From: a bacterium
GTDB lineage: Bacteria > Electryoneota > RPQS01
NCBI GenBank assembly: GCA_016703065.1
Contig: JADJCU010000001.1
Location: forward strand, 806,001 to 870,000
DNA length: 64,000 nt
Reading direction: 5' to 3'
The notes under the pieces were generated by a model. It was not told the DNA's origin and searched no databases. It saw only the letters and a program-made list of their open reading frames with translations. Of the stretch, positions 1 through 9,098 are shown one piece after another (position 1 is the stretch's first letter; the number at the start of each line of letters is the position of its first letter). The translations under genes and the position numbers were made by a program.

Positions 1-2033
1 GCGTCCGGAGTATCGTTCTGGTAAAACACCACCGTGTCCGTCTTGCCCACGTAGCGCATCTCCAAGCTGTACGTCGTGCGCCGGTGTGTGTATTCAAGCC
101 CGGTGAAAAACCGCCACTCGGGGACATACGTCAGCGGCCCCAAATCGTTGATATCCGTGTTTAGATAGGTCGCCGAAAAAATCGTGCTCACGTTCCTCGG
201 CCAACTCGATCTGAAACTGAACTCGCCGCCCTGAATCTGCGCTTCCGCCAAATTCTCCGTCTTGAAGCGCCCTCCCGCCAACACGTTCCAGCGAATAATG
301 TCATTGTAATCGTAATAGAACGCCGCCGCATCGACCACCGCGTGATCATTCAGGCGGTAGTTCAGACCAACTTCGCCGAAATCCACCGTCTCGGGATCTA
401 AGTCCGGATTCGGTGTGAACTCGTAGTCCTGCGTGCCGACGCGCTTCAAGAACATCTCCGCAATTGAAGGATTGCGGAACGCATGGCCGACCGACCCGCG
501 CAGAACGAGACTCTTCAAGGCCTGATAAGACACCCCCGCCTTGGGCGATAACTGCTGCGATGTCTTGCCACCCACCAGGTGCCGATGGTCAAAACGCGCT
601 CCCGCCGTCAGGTTCAGCTTCGGGGTCACGCTCCAATCGTCCTGCGCAAACCCCGCCACCGTCAGCGCCTGCTGCTCTCCATACAAATACGAAACGGGTT
701 CCCCGTTCACAAAATCCCATAGCGCGTCAAACCCGAACAGAAGCGTGTGCCCGCCCGGCAGAATCTTGGTCGACTGTTCGAGCACACCCGTCTTTCGCGA
801 CAATGACCGCGTCTGAAAATCAAGCGGCGTATCGCCCTCGCGCGGATCACTCGCCGGATTGAACAGAGAGCGCGTGTTGTCACGATTGTAAAACAACCCC
901 AGCGTGTAATTTGAACGCGGGGATTCCCCCCGCCGATAGACAAGATCGGCCGAAAACGTCTGCTTGCGCTGCAAGTCATTCGAGTAGATGTCGCGCACTC
1001 GCAGCGGATCGGCCACACTCTCCCACGGATGCGGATAGTCATTCTCGCCGCTCAAATAGATCGTCGAAAGCGTCAAATTCCGCTCCGGAGTATAATCATA
1101 AACCAGCTTCGTAAACGCCGTTAGATTCTCCGACGACGACGTTTGCCGCCACCCCTCCGAGTTGCGGCGCGTGAAATTCGAAAAATACCCCAACCGGCCC
1201 ACGGAATTTGAGTGGCTGAACGACAGATCCGTCCGCGTCTGTAGCTTCTCCGTGTATCGCGCCCACACCGGAGGACGTTCATAGATGCCGTACCCCGCCC
1301 GAATCCGCGTATATTCACGGTGCGTAGGCGAATGCGTAAGCATATTCACGACGCCGCACATCGCGTTTGATCCGTAGAGTGCGCTATACGCCCCCTTTAC
1401 AACTTCCACGCGCGCAATCACATCCTCGGGATAAAGCTGCCAGCTCGCTCCGTCCGTATCCGATATCACCGCCGGTCGCCCGTCCACCAACAACAGTGTG
1501 CGATTGCCCACACCACCGCCGAGCTTATCCGAAGAGCCGCGAATCGAGACGTTCGAGACGATCGCCCCGCCGGTGCGATGCACATCCACTCCCGGCACGG
1601 CTTCCAGTACGCGATCCAATGAACTTGGCGCGCGAGCCTGAATCTCCGTTGATCGCACCACTTCAACTTTCGTCGTCGACAAGCGCGCCGTCGTCTCGCG
1701 AGCCTGAGCCGTGATCACTACTTCGTCGGCCTGCAGCAAATCCGGGTCAAGGTCGAGAGCAAATACGAGTGTGTCGTCTTGACCAATCGTGAACGGCTTC
1801 TCAAGCGCGCGGTAGCCGATACTCGTGATCCGCAGGGTCCAGTCGCCGCCGCGCGGCAAATGCAGTGTGAACTCGCCAGCCTCATTGGTCGAGGTCCCGC
1901 GCAGCGTGCCCACCAATTGCACGTTGACACCAAGCAGGCCTTCGCCGGTGTCCAAATCCGATACCAAACCCCGCACCACCGGAACGGCGAGCGCGGTCGA
2001 AGATAAGAGCAAGAGAAAGATCAGACGAAGCAT
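1..2033 (-). CDS. TonB-dependent outer membrane receptor (3' end beyond window)
   Basis: The minus-strand frame starting at ATG 2033 stays open for 677 codons to the window edge. It begins with a signal peptide (MLRLIFLLLLSSTALA), then a carboxypeptidase-regulatory-like beta-sandwich at about residues 18-105 (VVRGLVSDLDTGEGLLGV), a plug domain at about 115-230 (SLDRVLEAVPGVDVHRTGG, then VEVVKGAYSALYGSNAMCG), and aromatic-rich alternating beta-barrel strands after that. Such receptors take up siderophores, vitamin B12 or glycans across the outer membrane using TonB energy. The N-terminal sandwich is typical of Bacteroidetes-type receptors. The substrate cannot be inferred from the neighbours. 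The C-terminal strands lie outside the window. No clear Shine-Dalgarno was seen before the chosen ATG. Confidence 0.93.
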   Translation of the reverse strand, partial: MLRLIFLLLLSSTALAVPVVRGLVSDLDTGEGLLGVNVQLVGTLRGTSTNEAGEFTLHLPRGGDWTLRITSIGYRALEKPFTIGQDDTLVFALDLDPDLLQADEVVITAQARETTARLSTTKVEVVRSTEIQARAPSSLDRVLEAVPGVDVHRTGGAIVSNVSIRGSSDKLGGGVGNRTLLLVDGRPAVISDTDGASWQLYPEDVIARVEVVKGAYSALYGSNAMCGVVNMLTHSPTHREYTRIRAGYGIYERPPVWARYTEKLQTRTDLSFSHSNSVGRLGYFSNFTRRNSEGWRQTSSSENLTAFTKLVYDYTPERNLTLSTIYLSGENDYPHPWESVADPLRVRDIYSNDLQRKQTFSADLVYRRGESPRSNYTLGLFYNRDNTRSLFNPASDPREGDTPLDFQTRSLSRKTGVLEQSTKILPGGHTLLFGFDALWDFVNGEPVSYLYGEQQALTVAGFAQDDWSVTPKLNLTAGARFDHRHLVGGKTSQQLSPKAGVSYQALKSLVLRGSVGHAFRNPSIAEMFLKRVGTQDYEFTPNPDLDPETVDFGEVGLNYRLNDHAVVDAAAFYYDYNDIIRWNVLAGGRFKTENLAEAQIQGGEFSFRSSWPRNVSTIFSATYLNTDINDLGPLTYVPEWRFFTGLEYTHRRTTYSLEMRYVGKTDTVVFYQNDTPD

Positions 2034-2152
2034 AAAAAAGCAAACAAAGTGTGATTAAATTCAACCGAATGCCTTGATGGCTACAGAGTCAACAGGGGCC
2101 GTCTGTGCAGACGGCCCCCGAAAGATAGCAATTCCGTGCGAAAGGCGAAACC

Positions 2153-2235
2153 TCAATTGTTGAGATTGATGCCTGTGCGTCCGTAGTTTGAACCGGAGTC
2201 AATCACCACGGCGTCGGGGTCAGGATCACTCCCCC
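2153..2235 (-). other. Out-of-frame C-terminal tail of the lipoprotein gene
   Basis: Reading in the +1 frame after the G5 run gives SDPDPDAVVIDSGSNYGRT and then GINLNN before TGA at 2153-2155. The pattern of an Asp/Pro stretch, hydrophobic strand, Gly and Asn-rich end matches the close of the preceding repeat (VLNETQFDHNDLEVN), so this is very likely the true end of the protein. Confidence 0.65.
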
Positions 2236-3410
2236 GACGTGTAGCCGTACGCGCCATAGCAGGTCGCGCCGGGTCCTTGCACGTTGTTCCACAGCGAAAC
2301 ATAGTACGTTCCCTCGGCCAGACCGCTGAATGCGTACAATGTCTCGCTCGGGTCCGTGATGCGGAAGTAGGCCAACGGCTGACCCATCGGCGGCTGTTCC
2401 GGTGACACCGGGAAGGTCGTCACCAGCACCAGCAATCCTTCATTCGGACGCGTGCCGGTATACGTCACGCTGCCACTGATATAGTGCGGGGCGGGAGCGT
2501 AGCCATTGACCTCGAGATCGTTGTGGTCAAACTGCGTCTCGTTCAACACGATGCTCGTCGGGTGCGCATTGGCGACCAGCGGATGGCTCGGAGAAATCTG
2601 TGTATCGAGACCATAGCTCCCGTACCACTGCGCCGACGCGGGCGGCTGCGCGTTTGTCCACAACGAAACATAGTAGGTGCCAAACGCGGGACGGAACTCG
2701 AAGTGAGTGTCCGCAGCCGTGACGAAATCATAATCCGTCGGTGCGCCTATCACCGGCTGCCAGCCGCTCACCGGAAACGCCGTGAGCATGACCAGTAACC
2801 CGGCCGCAGGATAGTCGCCCGTAAGGTTCACGTCACCTGCGATTCGGCCGCGCTCGTCGCAACCCGGAACGGGCAGGAAGTAGTCAAAATAGGTGTGCAG
2901 CGTGATGTCCTGCGTCGGTGCGCTCTCCGTAAACGACACTGCCGTCGGCAGCGAGTCATTTGCAAACGGGTCGCCGCCATACATGCCAACGATTGGCTCG
3001 TCGCACGTGATATCCGTGACTTCCGGCGCGCGCCATCCGGTGACGATCGAATTGTAGGTGCCCAGCGAAACGCCCGTGATCTCAAACTGCAGCGTGTCCA
3101 CGTCATGTGCGTTCGCCGGATCGGGATCAACCAGATAGCCCTGATGGGTGTAATACGCTGGAGGGCCGCCTGCGGCATTGACGCACCACGAGCAGTTGCC
3201 CGCATTGATGTTCCAATTCTCAAAGACCGAGACCTGTACCGCCCCGGAATCTGGCCAGTCGCCATGGAAGAGCAGCGTGCCGGTCAGCGTGCCGGTCACC
3301 GGCGGGTTGCCATCGTTGTCATCGTCCTCTTCGCAACCGAGAAACAGACCGGTCGCCAGAGTCAGAATAAGTGCAATTAGGCCAAATCGAAACTTATTGG
3401 TTAGAAACAT
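2226..3410 (-). CDS. Lipoprotein with three repeated beta-sandwich domains, frameshifted near its end
   Basis: The protein of 394 residues as written starts with a lipoprotein signal (LFLGC, Cys26) and an acidic linker. It then has three similar domains of about 110 residues, each opening G-x-(I/L)-x-G-x-V/L and closing with 'YYVSLWxN', which resembles carboxypeptidase-regulatory or PEGA-like sandwiches. The third copy stops abruptly after YTSGE. Skipping one base in the G5 run (plus strand 2231-2235) restores a further 25 codons that resemble the end of repeat two, finishing at 2153. The start is ATG 3410, with an AGG-containing leader and a good promoter upstream. Its function is unknown; it is probably an envelope-anchored structural or binding protein. 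Confidence 0.8.
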   Translation of the reverse strand: MFLTNKFRFGLIALILTLATGLFLGCEEDDDNDGNPPVTGTLTGTLLFHGDWPDSGAVQVSVFENWNINAGNCSWCVNAAGGPPAYYTHQGYLVDPDPANAHDVDTLQFEITGVSLGTYNSIVTGWRAPEVTDITCDEPIVGMYGGDPFANDSLPTAVSFTESAPTQDITLHTYFDYFLPVPGCDERGRIAGDVNLTGDYPAAGLLVMLTAFPVSGWQPVIGAPTDYDFVTAADTHFEFRPAFGTYYVSLWTNAQPPASAQWYGSYGLDTQISPSHPLVANAHPTSIVLNETQFDHNDLEVNGYAPAPHYISGSVTYTGTRPNEGLLVLVTTFPVSPEQPPMGQPLAYFRITDPSETLYAFSGLAEGTYYVSLWNNVQGPGATCYGAYGYTSGE

Positions 3411-3454
3411 GTGTGTTGCCTGCTAACATTGTGAAAAGAGTCGCAATCAGAGGC

Positions 3455-3483
3455 AATATAGAAGTTCGAGATTTCGAAGTCAA
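3455..3483 (-). promoter_or_regulatory. Sigma70-type promoter of the lipoprotein gene
   Basis: On the minus strand TTGACT (3478-3483) and TATATT (3455-3460) are 17 bases apart, about 45 bases upstream of ATG 3410. Confidence 0.6.
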
Positions 3484-3553
3484 GATGTTAAACTGCCAAG
3501 TTGCCCCTTTGAGAGGAAATCACTAAACTCCACTTCCCACCGGGAACATTTCC

Positions 3554-3581
3554 TTGACAGGGAGCGTTCTTCTCGTAATGG
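3554..3581 (+). promoter_or_regulatory. Candidate rpoD promoter
   Basis: TTGACA (3554-3559) and TAATGG (3576-3581) have a 16-base spacer, some 59 bases before the rpoD ATG. The -35 is perfect and the -10 is weak. Confidence 0.4.
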
Positions 3582-3639
3582 GTTAGTCCCTGCCTGTGGG
3601 CGCAGTTCCCGCCTAAGCCACCCCTTCCCAACACCTTAC

Positions 3640-4476
3640 ATGAATATCCGTGCCAACCAGAGCCTCGAACGATACCTTCAGGAAATCGGCGAGGTTGCCT
3701 TGCTTACTCCCGACGAGGAGATCAAACTTGCCAAACGCATCCGCAAGGGTGATCAAATTGCCCTCGAAAAGCTCACCAAGGCAAACCTCCGATTCGTAGT
3801 CTCGGTGGCGAAACAATATCAAAATCAGGGACTTTCGCTCGGCGACCTGATCAATGAAGGCAATCTCGGCCTGATCAAGGCGGCTAAACGCTTCGACGAG
3901 ACCCGCGGCTACAAATTCATCTCCTACGCCGTCTGGTGGATCCGTCAGAGTATTCTGCAGGCGCTCGCCGAGCAATCCCGCGTCGTCAGGCTCCCGCTGA
4001 ACCGCGTTGGTGCCCTGAACAAGATTGGCAAGACGTTCTCGAGCCTCGAACAGGAATATGAGCGCGAACCGACCGCCATGGAGATCGCCGAAGCCCTCGA
4101 TATTTCCGCCTACGAAGTGACGGACACGCTGCGCATGTCGGGCCGCCATCTGTCGATCGATGCCCCGTTCGCACAAGGCGAAGACAATCGCCTCCTCGAT
4201 ATCGTCCATAACGACACCCAGCCGCCGCCCGATGCAACCCTGATGAAGGAGTCGTTGCGTCAGGATATCGAGCGCTCGCTCTCCTCCTTGACCCCGCGTG
4301 AGGCCGAAGTTATCCGGCTCTACTTCGGGCTCGACCGCGAACATCCGCTCACGCTGGAGGAGATCGGCGAACTCTTCAAACTCACGCGCGAGCGCGTCCG
4401 CCAGATCAAAGAGAAGGCCCTGCGCCGCCTGCGGCATGCCTCGCGCTCAAACTCGCTCAGAAGCTACCTCGGATAG
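3640..4476 (+). CDS. rpoD: Primary RNA polymerase sigma factor, short RpoD type
   Basis: A 278-residue group 1/2 sigma70 factor that directs core polymerase to housekeeping promoters. Region 1.2 is at about residues 8-22 ([17 protein letters not shown]). Region 2 is at about 47-125, with [31 protein letters not shown] and the -10 recognition segment [10 protein letters not shown]. Region 3 is at about 130-195. Region 4 has the helix-turn-helix [19 protein letters not shown], which reads the -35. It lacks region 1.1 and the large non-conserved insert, as in Bacteroidetes-type RpoD of about 285 residues, and this supports an FCB-group host. It stands alone, with its own promoter and terminator. 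Confidence 0.95.
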   Translation: MNIRANQSLERYLQEIGEVALLTPDEEIKLAKRIRKGDQIALEKLTKANLRFVVSVAKQYQNQGLSLGDLINEGNLGLIKAAKRFDETRGYKFISYAVWWIRQSILQALAEQSRVVRLPLNRVGALNKIGKTFSSLEQEYEREPTAMEIAEALDISAYEVTDTLRMSGRHLSIDAPFAQGEDNRLLDIVHNDTQPPPDATLMKESLRQDIERSLSSLTPREAEVIRLYFGLDREHPLTLEEIGELFKLTRERVRQIKEKALRRLRHASRSNSLRSYLG

Positions 4477-4498
4477 CCCATCTCTAGAATCAGCCAAG

Positions 4499-4526
4499 CG
4501 CCGACCCCAAAGGGCCGGCGTTTTCA
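4499..4526 (+). terminator. Terminator after rpoD
   Basis: CGCCG and CGGCG arms flank CCCC-AAA-GGG pairing and are followed by TTTTCATTT, shortly after the rpoD stop. Confidence 0.6.
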
Positions 4527-4653
4527 TTTCCGGCCAGGTCTAACGGTCTTTCCTCCGCGGGGTCAGCATTGCTTCTTTGGAAGCGTGGCGCAGCATTTGC
4601 GCTGTGAATCCACCTAATACTTTCGGATTTGAATCAACCAAGCGGGGTCAGGC

Positions 4654-5793
4654 ATGCAAGGCAAAGAATCACAGATTGTTCATAAAGCGCAGACCTTCAG
4701 TCCAGACCCGCGCGAAGCGGTAAATGAACTCAGAGCGGCGTTGAGCTGTCCAAACATGGCAGTCGTCGTGTTCTTCTGCTCTGTGGATTACGACCTTGAT
4801 GCCCTTGGCGAAGCGTTGCGTGACGCGTTCCCATGCCCGATTGTCGGCTGTACAACTGCCGGAGAAATCGGACCCAACGGCTACAGCGATGGCAGCATCA
4901 CCGCCTTCAGCATTGAAAGCCCTGTACTGCTTGCCTATCCGAGCCTGATTGAGAATGTTTCAACAAGTGATTACCGGGCGATTGACAAAGTCTCTGCCGC
5001 AGTTGCCGAACAGACCATTGCAGCGCAGGACCGCGTTCCCGGCGCGAATTTCTTTGGTCTGCTCCTGATCGACGGACTCTCCCTCAAAGAAGAGCAGGTG
5101 GTCGGCTTGCTCTACCACGCGCTGCCGGATATTCCGCTCGTCGGCGGATCCGCGGCCGGAGGCGCATCGTTCAGGCAAACCGCAGTCTATTTCGATGGGA
5201 AGTTCGTAAATGATGCTGCAGTATTCACCCTGTTCGGAACCTCGCTTCCCTTTGAAATCTTCCGCACCCAACACTTCGAACCGATTGACGGGAAGCTGGT
5301 TATCACTAAGGCAAGACCAGAGGAACGTATCGTCGTCGAAATCAACGGCCGCCCCGCAGCGAACGAGTACGCGCGCTGCCTCGGCATCAACCGCGAGAAT
5401 CTGAGTAGCGAAGTCTTTGCGACCCATCCGGTTATGCTGAAGCTCGGTGGTGAATACTATGTCCGGTCCGTCATGCAGCTCCTTGACGACGGTTCCCTGA
5501 AATTCGCCTGCGCAATCGACGAAGGCCTCGTGCTGACGATGGCCACCGGCGTAGACATGGTCGAAAACCTGCGCGAGTCGCTGGCCGCCCTCGAAAAACG
5601 AATTCATCCCAAAGTAATCATCGGGTGCGAGTGCTTTTTCAGGAAGCTCGAAGTGCTCGAAAAAGATATCAAGGACTCCATGAGCCGGATTATGGTAAGG
5701 CATAACGTGATCGGTTTCCATACGTACGGCGAGCAAATCAATGCGGTTCACGTGAATCAAACCTTCACTGGTGTCGCGATCGGCGGGGAGTAA
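4654..5793 (+). CDS. FIST-domain sensory protein
   Basis: The 379-residue soluble protein matches the FIST family. FIST_N spans about residues 35-225, with IVGCTTAGEIGPNGY and LVGGSAAGG, the typical Gly-rich repeats. FIST_C spans about 226-365. FIST domains are proposed small-ligand sensors (amino-acid-like ligands) that feed signalling proteins. The stop is only 5 bases before the GTG start of the hybrid histidine kinase, so the two are probably co-translated and the FIST protein probably serves as the sensory input for that kinase. The partnership is inferred from adjacency. No signal peptide or membrane segment is visible. Confidence 0.88.
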   Translation: MQGKESQIVHKAQTFSPDPREAVNELRAALSCPNMAVVVFFCSVDYDLDALGEALRDAFPCPIVGCTTAGEIGPNGYSDGSITAFSIESPVLLAYPSLIENVSTSDYRAIDKVSAAVAEQTIAAQDRVPGANFFGLLLIDGLSLKEEQVVGLLYHALPDIPLVGGSAAGGASFRQTAVYFDGKFVNDAAVFTLFGTSLPFEIFRTQHFEPIDGKLVITKARPEERIVVEINGRPAANEYARCLGINRENLSSEVFATHPVMLKLGGEYYVRSVMQLLDDGSLKFACAIDEGLVLTMATGVDMVENLRESLAALEKRIHPKVIIGCECFFRKLEVLEKDIKDSMSRIMVRHNVIGFHTYGEQINAVHVNQTFTGVAIGGE

Positions 5794-5798
5794 CGCGA

Positions 5799-8051
5799 GT
5801 GGACGCATCGCTTGCGCAGAAGCTGGTCGAACTCCAGGAAGAGCTGACTGCGCTAAAAGAAATTAACCGCGCTTTGATGAGCCGCGTGGAGCGTAGTACC
5901 GACCACGCCGGAGGCTCCTTCTCGCTCTTCGAATCAAACATCGTTCTTCAGCACCGCATCAAAGAACGCACGCAGGACCTGCAGCAAAGCAAGGCGCGTC
6001 TGGAAGCGGAGTTCGCAGAGCACAAGCGCACGGAGTCGGAACTCCGCAAACTGCAGGAACACACCCGGCAGATCATCGATACCGCGCTCGATGCCGTGAT
6101 AGCCTTCGACCGAAACTGGAAAATTGTCGATTGGAATCCGCGCGCCGAAAACACCTTCGGCTATGACGCCGCATCCGCCCTCGAATCACTCAACGTCGAA
6201 GCGCTGATCGCGCATGGCGGCCACTCTACGCTCAGACGCTATCTCGCCGAACGAATCGACATCGAGGAACGCGGCGTGCGGGCGCTGGAGCTAATTGCCC
6301 GGCACCGTGATGGACATGAATTTCCCGTCGAAGTCTCCGTATCCGTACTGTTGCGCGATGACGAACCGCCCCTGTTCAGCGCGTTCATCCGCGATATCAC
6401 CGAACGCAAACTCGCCGAAGAAGCCCGTTACCGCACGCTCTTCGATAACTCCCCCGTGGCCCTCATGGAGCTTGATGCGGCCGTAGCTAAACGGTACGTG
6501 GATAGATTAGTTGAGCGCGGGGTGACTGATTTGCGCGGGCATTTTGCCGAACACCCCGAAGCCCTGGATTTCTGCGTCGCGCAAATCGGGATCGCCGATG
6601 TGAATCTCGCCGCAACCCGGCTCTTCCGGGTCAAACGCAAGCAGCATTTCATCGAGCATCACCCCGACTACTTCAAGGCAGGGGAGACCGAGCTGTTCCT
6701 CGAATCGCTGATCGAAGTGACCTCGGGACACGCGGTCTACGAAACGGAAGCGGCTCTGACGATGACCGATGGACAGGTGATTCATGTGTTGATGAACCTG
6801 TCGCTTGCGCCGGGCCATCGCGAGTCTTGGGCAAAGGTCTTCGTCTCGATGCAGGACATCTCGGACCGCAAGAATGCCGAGCAGGAGAAAGCGCAGCTCG
6901 AAGCGCAACTGCACCACGCGCAGAAGATGGACACAATAGGCACACTCGCAGGCGGCATCGCGCATGACTTCAACAACATGCTCACGCCGATCCTCGGATA
7001 CGCGGAACTGCTCTCCGATCCCGTGAACAGCGCCGAAGAATCTAAAGCGGCGACCGACCATATTATCTTCGCCGCGAAACGCGCGCGCGATCTCGTTCGC
7101 CAGATTCTTACTTTCAGCAGACAGGTCGAGCAGGAACTTAAACCGATTGCTCTTGAACCCTGCGTGCGTGAAGCGCTGGAACTCGTGCGCGCTTCATTGC
7201 CGACCACCGTTCGCATGAACGTGACTCTTGCCAGCTTGCCCGGCGCCGTGCTCGCCGACCCTACTCAGATTCACCAGGTCCTGCTGAATCTCTGCACGAA
7301 TGCCTATCAATCCATGGAAACCGGCGTCGGTGCGATCGAAGTAAGCTTGCAGGCAACGCAATTGCAGCAGGACATCGCCGCGCGCTCACCGCAACTCCGG
7401 GCCGGGCAATTCGCCTGTCTCTCGGTTACTGATAATGGCTGCGGCATCGAGCCACATCTCCTGAGTCGCATCTTTGAACCATTCTTCACGACCAAAGAGG
7501 TCGGCAAAGGTACGGGAATGGGACTCGCCGTCACGCACGGAATCGTGCGGAAGCACGGCGGAGATGTGATCGTTCAAAGCGTGCCGGGCGAAGGGAGTTG
7601 TTTTCATGTCTACCTTCCTCTGGTTGAGGCGGTTGAGACCGGCAAGCTACCAATCGTACCGCAAGCACGGAGTGGGCACGAGCGCATTCTCGTCGTAGAC
7701 GATGATCCTCTGGTTGCCGTAACGACGTCCAAGCAGCTCGAAAAATTGGGGTACATTGTCACGACGTTGACCGACTCGCGGCAGGCGTTGGCGGCCTTTA
7801 GCGGGGCGCCGCTGCGGTTTGATCTCGTCATGACCGATCTGGCCATGCCGAACTTGCCCGGCCAGCTGCTGGCTAATGAACTCCGAAAGATACGCCCGGA
7901 CATCCCCGTTATCTTGCTGACCGGGCATTGTAATTTGGTCACCGAAGAGACCGCCCGGTCTTTAGGGATCTGTCGGATTCTCTTCAAACCCTCGTCTGCA
8001 TCAGACCTCTCTGCGGCCATTCGCGAGGCCCTGGCAGCTGCACCGGCGTAA
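5799..8051 (+). CDS. Cytoplasmic PAS-PAS hybrid histidine kinase with receiver domain
   Basis: A 750-residue protein with GTG start and Shine-Dalgarno GGGGAG at 5785-5790, overlapping the end of the FIST gene. The order is a coiled coil (1-85), PAS at about 88-205 ending in DITERK, a second PAS-like domain at about 210-360 ending in DISDRK, HisKA with GGIAHDFNNMLTPI (phospho-acceptor His389), HATPase with N box LLNLCTNAY and G boxes DNGCGIE and GKGTGMGLA, and a C-terminal receiver RILVVDDDPLV with acceptor Asp680 and ILFKP lysine. There are no transmembrane segments, so the input is cytoplasmic and probably comes from the upstream FIST protein. No separate DNA-binding response regulator lies nearby, so the output partner is unknown. 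Confidence 0.93.
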   Translation: MDASLAQKLVELQEELTALKEINRALMSRVERSTDHAGGSFSLFESNIVLQHRIKERTQDLQQSKARLEAEFAEHKRTESELRKLQEHTRQIIDTALDAVIAFDRNWKIVDWNPRAENTFGYDAASALESLNVEALIAHGGHSTLRRYLAERIDIEERGVRALELIARHRDGHEFPVEVSVSVLLRDDEPPLFSAFIRDITERKLAEEARYRTLFDNSPVALMELDAAVAKRYVDRLVERGVTDLRGHFAEHPEALDFCVAQIGIADVNLAATRLFRVKRKQHFIEHHPDYFKAGETELFLESLIEVTSGHAVYETEAALTMTDGQVIHVLMNLSLAPGHRESWAKVFVSMQDISDRKNAEQEKAQLEAQLHHAQKMDTIGTLAGGIAHDFNNMLTPILGYAELLSDPVNSAEESKAATDHIIFAAKRARDLVRQILTFSRQVEQELKPIALEPCVREALELVRASLPTTVRMNVTLASLPGAVLADPTQIHQVLLNLCTNAYQSMETGVGAIEVSLQATQLQQDIAARSPQLRAGQFACLSVTDNGCGIEPHLLSRIFEPFFTTKEVGKGTGMGLAVTHGIVRKHGGDVIVQSVPGEGSCFHVYLPLVEAVETGKLPIVPQARSGHERILVVDDDPLVAVTTSKQLEKLGYIVTTLTDSRQALAAFSGAPLRFDLVMTDLAMPNLPGQLLANELRKIRPDIPVILLTGHCNLVTEETARSLGICRILFKPSSASDLSAAIREALAAAPA

Positions 8052-8153
8052 CCTCTATCCAAATCGGCATTCGGGAACAAAAGTACGAACGCCGCGTTAG
8101 TTTGATATGAAACTAATCCACATCGAACTAATACGAGATCGGGGATGACAAGC

Positions 8154-8855
8154 ATGATCAGGCTACGCAAAGCCGCCGATAGGGGATATGCAACTCACGG
8201 CTGGCTCGAAACTTACTTCACTTTCAGCTTCGCGGACTACCGCGACCCGGCGCATGTCCATTTCCGCGCCCTCCGCGTCATGAACGATGACAAAGTGGCT
8301 CCCAAATCCGGTTTCGGGATGCACCCGCATGACAACATGGAGATTATCACCTACGTCATGGAAGGCGAGCTGACACATCAGGATAGCCTCGGAAATCAGG
8401 GGACGATACGCGCCGGAGAGTTCCAGATGATGCACGCCGGAAGGGGGATTCGGCATGCCGAGAAGAACGACTCCGACCAATGGACGCACCTCTATCAAAT
8501 CTGGCTCTTCCCGGACAAGCGCGGTCACACTCCCGGCTACGATCAGCGGTCCGCCCTCGGCGCAGAGGCGGACAACAAGCTGAACCTGATCGCCTCGGCC
8601 GAGGGCCGCAACGGCTCGATACAGATCCATCAGGACGCGAGTCTCTATCTGGGCAAGGTCAACACAGGAAAGTCACTCGAGTACGACCTCGCGGCCAAAC
8701 GCCACGCGTGGGTGCAGGTGACGAAAGGCGGATTAACGGTCAACGGAATTGAGCTTACAGCAGGCGACGGCGCGGCCATTTCCGACGAACAGCGTGTCGT
8801 TCTGAAAGCTGCCACGGATGTCGGAGGTGAATTCCTGCTGTTTGATTTGGCTTGA
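8154..8855 (+). CDS. Pirin-family cupin (YhhW-like quercetinase-type)
   Basis: A bicupin of about 233 residues with the YhhW/pirin signature. It starts MIRLRKAADRGYATHGWL, has metal-site motif HPHDNMEIITYV (His-x-His-x4-Glu) with the later His in GRGIRHAE, and ends in the conserved EFLLFDLA. E. coli YhhW has quercetin 2,3-dioxygenase activity in vitro; the physiological role is unclear. An ATG at 8145 is also possible, but homologues begin at the M-I-x-L-R sequence and GGGG lies about 9 bases before 8154. It is probably a separate unit from the kinase, because about 100 bases lie between them. Confidence 0.9.
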   Translation: MIRLRKAADRGYATHGWLETYFTFSFADYRDPAHVHFRALRVMNDDKVAPKSGFGMHPHDNMEIITYVMEGELTHQDSLGNQGTIRAGEFQMMHAGRGIRHAEKNDSDQWTHLYQIWLFPDKRGHTPGYDQRSALGAEADNKLNLIASAEGRNGSIQIHQDASLYLGKVNTGKSLEYDLAAKRHAWVQVTKGGLTVNGIELTAGDGAAISDEQRVVLKAATDVGGEFLLFDLA

Positions 8856-8926
8856 TCTGTTGACTGTATAGCTGCGGGTGGCTAATCCTCCTGAATCTCG
8901 CCTTCCCCGCACAACTGACCCTCATG

Positions 8927-8957
8927 GGGCCGCAACTTCCCTTGCGGCCCTATGTTT
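8927..8957 (+). terminator. Terminator after the pirin gene
   Basis: Perfect 9-bp arms GGGCCGCAA / TTGCGGCCC with a 6-base loop are followed by TATGTTTTG. Confidence 0.65.
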
Positions 8958-8995
8958 TGAATTTAATATCCACTTCTCAAAGCAGTTCAGTTTCG

Positions 8996-9024
8996 TTGAC
9001 AGATTCGCAGGATTCCAATAGATT
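8996..9024 (+). promoter_or_regulatory. Sigma70-type promoter of the 9.1-kb surface-protein gene
   Basis: TTGACA (8996-9001) and TAGATT (9019-9024) are separated by 17 bases, 75 bases before ATG 9099. Confidence 0.55.
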
Positions 9025-9098
9025 GGCTATATATAGGGCGAGACCTCGATCCGGCATCCTTTGCATATGTACATTTGCTTTCCCTCGGAGGAACGATT

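Noticed and set aside
2226..3410. Selenocysteine or programmed recoding at the early stop of the lipoprotein
   Set aside because: The tail is in a different frame, further stops occur in the original frame, and no slippery heptamer or redox motif is present.
3613..4437. A 274-codon minus-strand frame opposite rpoD
   Set aside because: A shadow of the strongly conserved sigma factor; no homology and no start signal.
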